Of a DNA stretch of 64,000 nt, positions 6,015 to 18,000 are shown piece by piece (positions within the stretch are counted from its first letter, which is position 1; each line of letters opens with the position of its first letter). The notes beneath the pieces are model-generated. The model was not told the origin of the DNA and did not search any database. It worked only from the letters and a program-made list of their open reading frames with translations. The stretch comes from Akkermansiaceae bacterium UBA2367 (GTDB taxonomy: Bacteria > Verrucomicrobiota > Verrucomicrobiia > Verrucomicrobiales > DEV007), in assembly GCA_002344525.1 (NCBI GenBank), contig DDTJ01000096.1, positions 1-64,000 of the forward strand. Direction: 5' to 3'. A program made the translations under genes and the position numbers.

Positions 6015-9000
6015 TTACGCCTCGGTCCGCTTCCCGTCCCCACGGAAGGCGGCGATGCCCTCCTCGGGAAGGAAATAACCACTCATCTGGAGCTTCGCGG
6101 GAACCGCTCCGAACTCGACGAGGTAGTCGTAGTGCGCTCGGGCGTCGGCGTTCTCCAGCGGTCCGGTGGTGGCCTCGACGCCTTCTTTTCTCCCGGTGAC
6201 GAGGCTGGCGAGGACGCAGCCGGTGATCTCGTGGCGGTCTCGACCGCCGAGGAAGTTGAGGAAGGCGGTCTGCACGCTGTCCTCGAGCTGGTCGAGATCC
6301 TCGGGCAGGTAGATGGTCTCGCCGACGACGCCGGGCAGGCTCAGTTCGCCGCCGGTGGTGAAGAGGATGTCGCCTTGGGTCGCGAAACGCTTCACGGCCT
6401 CGTCGAGCTTGAAGACGGGCGGGAAGCTGTAATCGACGACGAGGGTGCCGGGACGGAGCGAGGGAATGCGCAGCACGCCGGGGAGGTTGGAGGAGGCGAC
6501 GACGAGGCTGGCTTCGTAAACCTCGGGCGGGAGGGCGCCTCCGTTTTTGACGAGGTCGATCTGGCCCCAGTAGCCGGCATCGCGGACTTGGTCGCGGAGG
6601 CGGCTCATCTGGTCGTCGGTCTGGTAGGGGTCGCAGAGGATGAGGTGCTTGGGATGGGGCAGGACATCGAGCATCAGGCGCAGGGTGCCGAAGCCGATGG
6701 AGCCGAGTCCGACGACGGAGACGGTCTCGCCGGAGAGGTCGCGACCGGCGGCGGCGAGGATGCCCTCGACGGATTTCACGATGGTGGCGGAGCGGGTCGC
6801 GTCGCCGGTGGTGATGGCGGGCAGCCCGGCCTCGCCCTCGATCCAGCGGGCAATCTCGCGTCCGTGGTCGGTGGCGGAGGGGATCACGCCGGTGAGGGAG
6901 ACAGCCTTGGCCCCGGATTCGGCGGCGAGCTTGAGGGCGGCGAGGACGGGGGCCTTGATGGAGGCGGGGGTCTTGTAGAAGTCGGTCTCGTAGCAAGGCA
7001 GCATGATGACGCCGATGCGGCCTTGGTCGAGTTCGTAGACGTTGGTGAGGCGCGGCTTGCCGCCGAAGAGGCGCTCGGAGATCTCGTCGCGGCTGAAGCC
7101 GGAGAGATTCGCGAGGACGTCGGGGATGTAGGCGAGGGCGACGGCGTCGAGTTCGGGCATGGTCTCGGGGGCCAGCTCGATGTCGATATGGTCGAGGTCC
7201 TCGGCGCTGATTCCGGCGGGAACATGGACCTCCTTGGCCGTGGCTCCGGTCTCGGCGGCGACGGGTTCGCTGCCGAGGTGGAGGGCGAGCTGCTCGATGC
7301 TCGGGTGGGTGAGGAAGGCGTCCACGGGAATCTGCTGACCGAAGGCTTCGGAGAGTTCCACGATGATGCGCAGGGCGAGGAGGGAGTCGCCGCCCATCTC
7401 GAAGAAGTTGTCGGTCACGCCGATCTCGGCGGCGTCGAAGTTGCGCTGGAAGACTTCGAGGATCTTCGCCTCGACGGCGTTGCGCGGGGCGAGCCGCTCC
7501 CCTTCCCTGGCCGTTCCGACGGAGGGCAGGGGGAGGCGCTTGCGGTCGATCTTGCGGTTCGGCGTCAGGGGGAATTCGTCGAGGCGCTTGAAGTAGGCGG
7601 GCAGGTAGCTCTGCGGCAGGGTGGCGGCGAGGCGCTGGCGGATGTCGGCGGCTTCCAAGGCGTCGCCGAGGTAGTAGCCGACGAGGCCTTCGCCGGTGGG
7701 CAGGTCGTCGCGTTTCACGACGACGGCTTGGCGGATGCCGGGGACGGTCTCCATCTGGGTCTCGATGTCGCCGAGCTCCATGCGGACGCCGCGCAGTTTG
7801 ACTTGGAAATCGACGCGGCCGAGGCATTCGAGGCGGCTCTCGCGGGTCCAGCGGGCGAGGTCTCCGGTGCGGTAGAGGCGCTGTTTGCCGACGAGGGGCA
7901 GCTCGATCTCGCGGAAGGCCGCGGCGGTGAGTTCGGGCTGGTGGCGGTAGCCTCGGGCGAGACCGTCGCCGCCGATCCAGAGTTCTCCGGTGAACCCGGC
8001 GGGGACGGGGCGCTGGTGCTCGTCGAGGATGTAGATCTGCGTGTTGGCGATGGGTCGGCCGATGGTGATGGCGGACTCGCTTTCGACGATGCGCTCGACG
8101 GTGGACCAGACGGTGGTCTCGGTGGGGCCGTAGAGGTTCCAGACCTCGGCGGCGGAGTTGACGAGGGTGTTGGCGAGCTTGCGGGTGAGGGCCTCGCCGC
8201 CGCAGAGGATGCGGAGTTCGCTGCGCCCTTCCCAGCCGCTGTCGAGGAGCATCTGCCACGTCGCGGGGGTGGCCTGCATCACGCTGATGTCCTCGGTTTC
8301 GAGGAGCTTGGCGAGGCGGCGTCCGTCCTTGACGTCCTCGGCGGAGGCGATCACGAGGGAGGCCCCGGAGAGGAGGGGGAGGAAGATCTCCAGCAAGGAG
8401 ATGTCGAAGGACAGGGTCGTGACCGCGAGGAGACGGTCTTCGGTCTTCAGGCCGGGTTCGGCCTGCATCGACCGGAGGAAGTTGACGGCGGCGCGGTGCG
8501 GGATCTCGACGCCCTTGGGCTTGCCGGTGGAGCCGGAGGTGTAGAGGATGTAGGCGAGGGAGTCGCTCGACTGACCCCGGATCTCGAAGGACTTCGAGGT
8601 GGCCTCGATGCGGTCGAGGTTCAGGGCGGTCCAGTTGCCCCCGGCCAGATCGGGGAGGGAGCCGAGGAGACGCCCGGAGGCGACGAGGGCCTTGGGCGCG
8701 GCGTCTTCGAGCATGAGGGCGAGGCGCGAGGCGGGGAACTCGGGATCGAGTGGCACGTAGGCGGCCCCGGTCTTGAGCACGCCGAGGAGGGCGGCGACCA
8801 TGCGGGGGGAGCGGTCGGCGAGGACGCCGACGGTGTCGCCGGGTCCGACCTTGGCGGCGGCGAGTTCGCGGGCGACGCCGTTGGCGAGGCGGTTGAGTTC
8901 GCCGTAGGTGGTCTGGGTGTCGCGGAAGGTGACGGCGGGTTCCTCGTCCTTGGCCTTGGCCACGGTCTCGAAGAGTTCGTGGAGGAGGGCCTCCTTCTCG

Positions 9001-12000
9001 TAGGCGGCGCGGGTCTCGTTGAGATCGACGAGGACGCGCTGCTCCTCGGCGGCGTCGAGGAGGGTCAGTTCGGCGAGCTTCGCGCCGGGGACGCGGGCCA
9101 TCTCGCGGAGGACCTGCGTGTAGAGGCGGTTCAGCTCGGCGACGGTGCCTTCGTCGAAGAGGTCGCGGTTGTAGTGCCAGCAGCCGAAGAGCTGGCCTCC
9201 GGCCTCCTCCAGCGTGAGGGTGATCTCGAACTGGGCGTGCCGGGTCGAGAGATCGACGGTCTCCATGCTGAGGTCGCCGACGTGGAAGGTGTGGCCGCCC
9301 TGTCCGATGAGGAAGACGGCGATGCCCTGCTCGTCGATGCCGGGGACCTTCTCCATCGAGAAGCTGACTTGGAAGAGCGGGGAGCGGCCGGGGTCGCGCG
9401 GGGCGTGGAGGCGGTCCACGAGGCGGGCCAAGGGATACTGCTGGTTCTCCAGCGCGCCGTTGACGTTGCGTCCGCTGGCGGCGAGGTAGTCGGCGACGGT
9501 GAGGCTCTCGTCGAGGACGCTGCGCAGGGGCACGGGATTGATGAAGTAGCCGACGCTGTCGCGCAACTCGGGCTGGGTGCGGCCCGCGAGGGGCACGCCG
9601 ACGACGAGGTCTTCCTGACGGCAGTAGCGGTGCAGGAGGAGGTTGTAGGCGGAGAGGAGGGTGGAGAAGAGGGTGACGCCGTGCTGCTTGGCGAGGCCGT
9701 CGATGTCGGCGGTGAGGGACTCGTCGAGCTGGAAGCCGTAGGTCGCGCCGTTGAAGGTCTGCACGGCGGGCCGGGGGCGGTCGGCGGGCAGGTCGAGGGC
9801 GGCGGGGGCGCCGGCGAGGTGGTCGCGCCAGAACTCGAACATGCGCTCGCCCGCGGGGCTGTCGAGGTGGGCCTGCTCCCACTTCACGAAGTCGGCGTAG
9901 CTCGCCGCGACGGGGTCGAGCTTGGGCGTGCGCCCGGCCTTGGCGGAGAAGTAGAACTCGATGAGGTTCTGGATCAGCACGGAGACGGACCACGCGTCGG
10001 AGACGATGTGGTGCATGCTGAGCAGGGCGACGTGGGCCTCGTCGGCGGTGCGGAAGAGTTCGAGGCGGACGACGGGGCCGCGTTCGAGGTTGAAGGGCCG
10101 GTCGGCGTGCTCGCTGATGAGGGCTTTGAGCTGCTCGTCGTCGAGGCCGGTGCAGTCGTGCTCGCGAAAGTCGATGGTGCGGCCTTTGTGGACGATCTGG
10201 ACGGTCTCGCCTCCGCGCGTCGCGAAGGTGGTGTCCATCAGCGGATGCCGCTCGAAGAGCCAAGCGAAGGCCTTCTTCATCGCGGCGATGTCGAGGAGGG
10301 GCCGGAACTTGCCGGAGAAGACGAGGTTGTAGGCCGAGGAGTCGGGGGCGAGGCGGTTGAGGAACCAGAGGGCCTTCTGGCCTTCGCTGAGGGGGAAGGC
10401 TTCGGGGAGCACGCCGCTGGCCTCGAAGGGCACGAGGCTGGAGGCGTCGATGCCGGAGCCGCCTCCCGCGCCCGCGCCGCCGCCGGATTCGAGCAGTTTT
10501 TCGAGCACGGGAAGGGAGAGGTCGCGGATGTTCGGCCCGTTGAGGACGGAGCCCATGGGCATGGACATGCCGAGCTTCTCCTCGATGCGGTTGACCAGCT
10601 CGATGGCCATGAGGGAGTCGAGGCCGAGGTTGGTGAGCGGGGTGTCCTTGTCGAGGCGCGAGGCGTCGGTGCCGAGGACCGCGCCGACTTGGGCGGCGAT
10701 GAGGTCCTCGACCATGCCGAGGCGCTTCTCGGCGGGGGCTTCGAGGATGCGCGCGGCCATGGAGTCGCCGCCGCCGGAGCTGGAGCGCGGGACCACGGGC
10801 AGGAACATGTTCGAGCCGGAGACGGAGGGGCTGAAGCGGGCGAGGGCGGCCCAGTCGCAGCGGGCGGTGCCGAGCTGGACGGCGTCGCTGGGCAGGCCGA
10901 GGCTGAAGAGGTGGAGGGTCTCGTCCATGTCGGTCGCGCCGAGGCCGACCATTTCGAGATACTGCTGGGTCTTCTCGTTGCGGGCGACGAAGCCGGCCCC
11001 TTCGAGGGCGCCCCAGTTGAAGGTGAGGGCGGGCAGGCCGAGGGCGCGGCGGTGGTGGGCGAGCTGGTCGAGGAAGACGTTGCCGGCGTTGTAGTTCGAC
11101 TGCTTCACGGCCCCGATCACGGCGGAGAAGGAGGAGAAGCAGATGAAGTGCTCCAGCGGGATGCCGAGGGTGGCCTCGTGGAGGTTCCACGCGCCGAGCA
11201 TCTTGGGCAGGAGGACTTTGTCGAAGCGGGCCTCGTCGAGTTCGACGATGAATTCGTCGTCGAGGACCATGGCCCCGTGGATGACGCCGATGAGCGGGGC
11301 TTTGCCCTTCTGGATTTCAGAAACGATGCGGTCGAGGTCGGCGCGGGAGGTCACGTCGCCCCGGGCGTCGGTCACGGAGACGCCTTCGGCGCGGAGGGTC
11401 TCGATCTTGGCGAGGGATTCCTCGTTCGGACCGGAGCGGCTCATGAGGGCGAAGTGGCGGGCGCCGTTCTTCGCCATCCAGCCGGCGAGTTCGAGGCCGA
11501 AGCCCCCTGCCCCACCCGTGATGAGGTAGGTGCCGTCGCCACGGAAGCGGTGGCCCGGCTCGGTGGGCTGGCCGATCTCGATCTCGGGCAGGTCGAAGTC
11601 GAGGACGTTCTTGCCGACGTGCTTCCCGGCGGCCATGAAGCGGAAGGCCTCGACGACCTCGGTGACGGGGAAGACGTGGTTCGAGAGCGGGACGTAGCTG
11701 CCGTCGTAGAACTTCGCCTCGAGGTCGGAGAACATCCGCGCGATGTAGGCGGGCTTGCTCTGGAGGTGCTGGGCGAGGTCGATGACGAAGAAGCTGATGT
11801 TGTTCCGCAACGGTTCGAGCCCGATCTTGGAGTTGCCATAGACATCGACTTTGCCAATCTCCATGTAGCGCCCGAAGGTCTTGAGGACGCTGAAGTTCTT
11901 CGGGATGAAGTCGCCCGCGAGGGAGTTGAGGACGGCGTCGACCCCCTCCCCTCCGGTGATCTCCATGATGTCGTCGGCGAACTTGAGGGTGCGCGAGTCG

Positions 12001-15000
12001 AGGACATGATGCACGCCCATTTCCTTGAGGAGCTGGCGCTTCTCGGGGCTGCCGGCGGTCGCAAAAATGGTGAGGCCGAGGTGCTTCGCGATCTGGATGG
12101 CGGCCTGCCCCACCCCGCCGGTGCCGGCGTGGACGAGGATGCTCTCGCCCGGCTCCATGCGGGCGAGCTCGTTGATGGCGTAGTGCGAGGTGAGGAAGAC
12201 GGTGGGCAGGGTCGCGGCCTCGACGAAGCTCATCGACTCGGGTTTCCGGAAGACCATGTTCCGATGCACGGTGACATGGCTGCGGAAGCAGTAGGGGGCC
12301 ATGCCGACGACGGCGTCGCCGGGCTGCAAATCCTTCACCGCGCTGCCGACGCGGAGGACGGTGCCGGAGAAGTCGTCGCCGAACCACTTCAGATCGACGG
12401 GCTGGCCGGGGTAGATCCCGAGGGCCTTCATGACGTCGCGGAAGTTGATCCCGCCCGCCTTCACGAGCACCTCGATCTCGTCGGCCTCCGGCTCGCGGCG
12501 GACCGTCTCGTTGAGGGAGAGGTTCGTCAGGATGCCGGGCTTGTCGATCTGGAGTCGGTAGGGGGCGATCTCCCCTTCCCCGCCGACGGCGTTGCGCTTG
12601 CGCGGGGGCAGGTTCTCGGACTTCACGCGGTGGACGCGGCGGACGTGGCGTCCGTTGCCCCGGAAGGCGATCTCGTGCTCCTTGCCGACGAGGCGGATCT
12701 CGGCGACGAGGTCCTCGATCTCGTGCGGGTTGTCGGCGGGATCGAGGTCGATCTGGGTCCAGATGAAATCGGGCTGCTCGTTGTTGGCGACGCGGAGGAA
12801 TCCGGTGAGCGGCGCGGAGGCGAGGCCGGGAAGGGCTTCGCCGGGCTTCACGGGCAGGGTGCCGCGAGTGAGGAAGAAGACGCGGGGACGCTTCGTCCAT
12901 TCGCGCTCGGCGATGGTCTTGAAAAGCTGATGGGCGAAACGCACCCCGGTGTTCTGGGCGGCGTTGAGCGTTTCCAGATCGAGCGCCTTCGCAGCGGGAT
13001 GGTCGAGGGAAAGGGTGTGGATGAGGCCGCGCACGACGCCGCCCGCCGCCGCGATCTCGTCGAGGGCGGCTTCGATTTCGGCGACGGTGGGTCCGACGAG
13101 GCGGGTGTCGGTCGTGTCGGAGACGAGGGACTCCACGAGGCGGGAGCCGAGGCCGGAGGAGTCGCGGGTGATGAGGTAGGTCTCGACCGCGACGGGTTCG
13201 GCCTCCTCCGGCGCGTCGGCATCGCCTTCGTCGGCTCCGTCAGAAGCGGGCGGGGCGACCGGCTCGGGGGCGCGGGCGACGAGGCAGGCCTGCTGGTCCT
13301 CCTTCGCGTCGGGCGAGCTGATGAAGCTGGTCACGTCGCGGAATTCGAGATCGGCCAGCAGCGTCTCCCATTCGCTGCGGGTGAGGAGGGCGGAGCGCTT
13401 CCGCAAATCGGTGTCGCTGAAACGCCACCAGCCCGGCAGCAGGCCGAAGACGTTGTCGAGGGCGGCGCGACGCCAAGTCACCTCAAGGAACATGAGGATG
13501 CCGTCGGGCGCGAGGCAGCGGCGCAGGTTCGCGAGCGTCGCCTTCAGGTCGGCGGTGGCGTGGATCACGTTCGAGGCGATGACGAGGTCGAAATGGTGCG
13601 CCTCGAAGCCCTGCGCGGCGGGGTCCTTCTCGCAGTCGAACATCTTGTATTCGACGAAGGGATGGCTCTCCCCAAAGCGGTCCTGCGCCGACTGGAGGAA
13701 GGCGGGTCCGTTGTCGGTGAAGATGTATTCGGTGCGGTCCGCCGGGAAGACGTCCAGAATCTGCCCGGTCAGCGAACCGGTCCCGGCCCCGACCTCGAGG
13801 ACGCGGAGGGCGCGGCGCTCCGGCAGGTCCGCGACGGCGCGGGCGAGGGCGAGGCGGATCTGCTCGTTGATGACGGGGAAGTCGGCGCCTTCGCGATAGA
13901 AGCGTTCCATGACCCGCGAGGAGCCTTTGGGGAAGAGGACTTCGAGAGGGTCCGTCTCGCCGCAGAGGACACCGGCGAGGTTCGGCCCGGCGAGACGCTG
14001 CAACTCGGCCTCGGAGGCGAACTCGGGCATCTGCTTGACGAGACGGTCGATCCATTTCAGGGCGTCCTCATGCACCGGGATCTCGACGACTTCCCATTCC
14101 CCTTCGCCGACCTGCTTCAAGAGTTCGCCTTCAGCCAAGGCGGTGAGCTGGCCGAAGACGAGCTTGCGGTGGTGGTCGGCGATGGTCAGCTTGCGCAGGT
14201 GCTCCGCGACGGTCACCCGGTCGCCGACTTGCGGCTGCCAGCCGAGGTCGAGGTAGGCGTTGACGATGAACTGCCGCGAGATCTCCTCCATCGCGGGGAG
14301 GAACTGGCCGTAGTGGTTGCCCAATCCCCGGGCGTCGTAGAGCGTCCGCAGGTCGGCGTTCGCCGCCTTCACCAGTTCGGCGGGCGCGGGCAGATTGGCC
14401 GGTCCGTCGATACGGGTGCCCTTGAGCAGGAGCGGCTCCCACACGGCTTGGTAGAGGCATTTCTCCAAGTCGTCGGCCTTGCTCTGCTCGACCCGGTCGG
14501 CGCGGAAGCCGTAAACCTCGGCGACGAGATTGCCGCCGTCGTCATAGACCTTGATGTCGGCGATGATGTATTCGCGGTCGTTGCTGGAATCGACCTTGGC
14601 GTGGCCCCAGAGGCGCAGCGGCGGCTTCTCGGTGTGGAGGCGGATGCTGCGGATCGCGGCGGGCAGGTAGAAGTAGTCCGTCGCGAGCGCCCCGTCGGGG
14701 ATGACCTGTCCGCCCTTCACCGTGTGGAAACAGGCGTCGAGCACGGCGGGGTGGAAATGGTGGTCGGGGATGGTGTCCTTCAGCCCCTCGGGCGCGACAA
14801 TTTCAGCGAGGGATTCGCCGTCCTTGCGCCAAACGTTCTGGAGATGCTGGAAGAGGGGGCGGAACTGGTAGCCGGCCTCCTCGTAGTCCTCGTAGTATTC
14901 CTCGTGGGTGAAATGGCGCGGCAGTCCGGCCTTGATCGCGTTGAGATCGGCCGAGGTCTCGACGGGCGCGGGCAGCTTGCGCAGGACGCCTTGAGAGTTC

Positions 15001-18000
15001 AGATCCCAGTCCTTGTGGTCGCCGGTGGAGCTGAAAATCTGGAAGACCTTCGTCGCGGGATCGAAGACGACCTCGACGACGGGCACCTTGTCCTCGGAGA
15101 CGAAGAGGGCCTTCTTCATCTCCAAGTCCTCGACCGCGTAGCTCTCGCCGGGGAAGAGCTTGCGGGCGATGGCGAGACCGATCTCGCCGTAGCCGGCCGC
15201 CGGGAAGACGACGCTGTCCCAGAAGCGGTGGTCGTCGAGCCAAGTGAAGTAGCGCGGATCGAGGTCGAAACGCCAAGTCGGACGCGAAGCGGTGCGGGCG
15301 AGGCCGAGGAGCGGATGCTCCAGCGGGGCGCAACGGAGGTATTGGCCCTCCGCCGACTCCAGCCAGAAGCGCTCGCGCTGCCACGCGTAGGTGGGCAGAC
15401 GCACGAGGGCGCCGCTGGCTTGGTTGACCGCGTTCCAGTCGATGGCGTAGCCGTGGAGGTGGAGGCGGGCGAGATTGCCGAGCATCTCCTCCGACTCGTC
15501 GGTCTTGCGCTTGAGACTGGAGAAATAGAAGCCCTTCCGGCCTTGGTCGGAGAGGCATTCCAAAATGGGATTCTGGAGCGCCGGATGCGGGCCGACCTCG
15601 ACGAAGGAATCCTCGCCCGAGCGCACCAGCCCGGCGATGGCGGGGGCGAAGAGGACGGCCTCGCGCACGTTCCGCCACCAGTATTCACCGTCAAGCTTGG
15701 TCCCCTCGCAGATGCCGCCGGTGACGGTGGAGATGTAGGGGATGCTCGTGGCGCGGGGCTGGATGTCCTTCAACACCTCCAGCAGCTCCTCGCGGATGGG
15801 CTCCATCTGATGGGTGTGGAAGGCGTAGTCGATGCGGAGCCAGCGCACGAACTTGCCCTGCGCCTCCAGCCCGGTGACGATCTCCTCCAGCGGGGCGGTG
15901 TCGCCCGCGAGGGTGACCATGCCGGGGCTGTTGACCACGGCGACCTGCACCTGATCCTCCTTGCCCGCGATGGCCTTGCGGGCCTCGGTCTGCGAAAGGC
16001 CGACGGCGACCATGCGGCCCTTGCCCCCGGTCGTGTCTTGGAGACGGGAGCGATGGTAGATGATCTTCACCGCGTCCTCCATCGTGTAGGCCCCGGCGAC
16101 GTAGGCCGCCGCGACCTCGCCGACGGAGTGGCCGACGACTTTCGCGGGATGGACGCCCCACGATTTCCACAGTTCGGTCAGCGCCACTTGCAGGCCGAAG
16201 ATGGCGGGCTGGGCGATGTTCGTGCGGTTGATCTGCGAGCTTTCCTCGTCGCGGGTCATCTCCTCGATGAGGGACCAGCCGGCGAGCGGCTTCAAATAGG
16301 AGTCGATCTCCTCCAAGACCCGGCGGAAGACCGGCTCGCGCTCGATGAGATGCTGGCCCATGGCCCACCACTGCGCGCCTTGGCCGGTATAGACGAAGAC
16401 GGGCGGATGCGGCTCGGCCACGGGACGTCCGGACAGGGCATGTCCCCCGCGCTCACCCTCGGCGAGCCACTCGGTCATGCGATGGATGAGGTCCTCGCGG
16501 TCCGTCGCGAGGATGGCGAGGCGGTGGTCGTGGTGCTCGCGCTTCGTCCCGGCGGCGGCGGCGATGTCGCCGAGGGCCGACTCGGAGGCGCGGAGGAAGC
16601 GACGCCAGCGGATCACGGTGTCGCGCAAGGCCTCGTCGGTGCGGGCGGAAAGCGGGAGGAGCACGGGGCGCTCGGCCATCTCGGTCGCCGCGACAGGAGC
16701 GGGAGCGGCGGCGGCTTCCGCCTTCGGCGGCGCTTCCAGAAGGATGTGCGAGTTCGTGCCGCCGAAGCCGAAGCTGTTCACCCCGACCACGGGCGGGAGG
16801 TCGCCGAGATGCGGCAAGGGCTGGAGTTCGGTCGCGACCTTCAGCTTGAACTCGTCGAAGGGGATGTTCGGGTTCGGGTTCTTGAAATTCAGGTTCGGCG
16901 GAACGGTGTCGTGGTAGAGGACGAGGGCCGCCTTGGCGAGTCCGGCGACGCCCGAACCGGATTCGAGGTGCCCGACGTTCGTCTTCACCGAGCCGAGGAG
17001 GCAGGTGTCGCCCTCGTCGCGTCCGCGCGAGAGGACCATGCCGAGGGCGCGGGTCTCGATGGGGTCGCCCACCGGGGTACCGGTGCCGTGGGCCTCCATG
17101 TAGCGGACCTGCTTCGGCTCGATCCCGGATTTGGCGAGGGCCTCCTCCAGCATCTTCGCTTGGGTCTCGACGCCCGGCACGGTCATGGACGAGGTGTTGC
17201 CGTCCTGATTGATCACCGCGGCGCGGATCACGCAATAGACGCGGTCGCCGTCGCGCTCGGCCTCGGCGAGCTTCTTGATCACGAAGATGCCGCCGCCCTC
17301 CCCGCGCACGTAGCCGTTGGCGCGGTCGTCGAAGGCGAAGCACTGGCCCGTGGGCGAGAGCATCGTCGCCTTGGAGAAGCCGATGGAGGCGTCGGGGGTG
17401 AGGAGGGCGTTGACCCCGCCCGCGAGGGCCATGTCCGACTCGCCCGACCAGACGCTCTCGCAGGCCAAGTTGATGGCGACGAGGGCCGAGGAGCAGGCCG
17501 TATCGACCGAGACGGCGGGACCCTTGAAGTCGAAGAGGTAGGAGATGCGGTTCGACGCGATCGAGAGCGTGCTGCCCGAGTTCGTGTGGACATCGACGTT
17601 GCGCGGATCGCTCTGGGCAACGTTGGCGTAGTCGTTCGAAGCGATCCCGACGAAGACCGCCGTGCGGCTGCCGCGCAGGCTTTCGGGCGGGATGCCCGCG
17701 TCCTCCAGCGACTCCCACGCCGCTTCGAGGAGCCAACGCTGCTGCGGGTCCATGCGCAGGGCCTCACGCGGCGAGATGCCGAAAAACTGCGCGTCGAATT
17801 TGTCGAAGTCGTGGATGAAGCCGCCCCACTTCGTGATCATCTTGCCGGGGATGTCCACGTTCTCGTGGTGCCAGCGCTCGCGGTTCCAGCGGTCCGTCGG
17901 CACCGGGACGATGCCCGAGCGGCCCTCCGCCATCAGTTGCCAGAAGGACTCCGGCCCGTTCACGCCGCCGGGGAGACGGCAGCCGATTCCGACGATGGCA

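Noticed and set aside
5938..11190. Second minus-strand frame over the 3' half of the megasynthase
   Set aside because: Arg/Pro-rich, no domains, and shifted against the frame with intact catalytic motifs.
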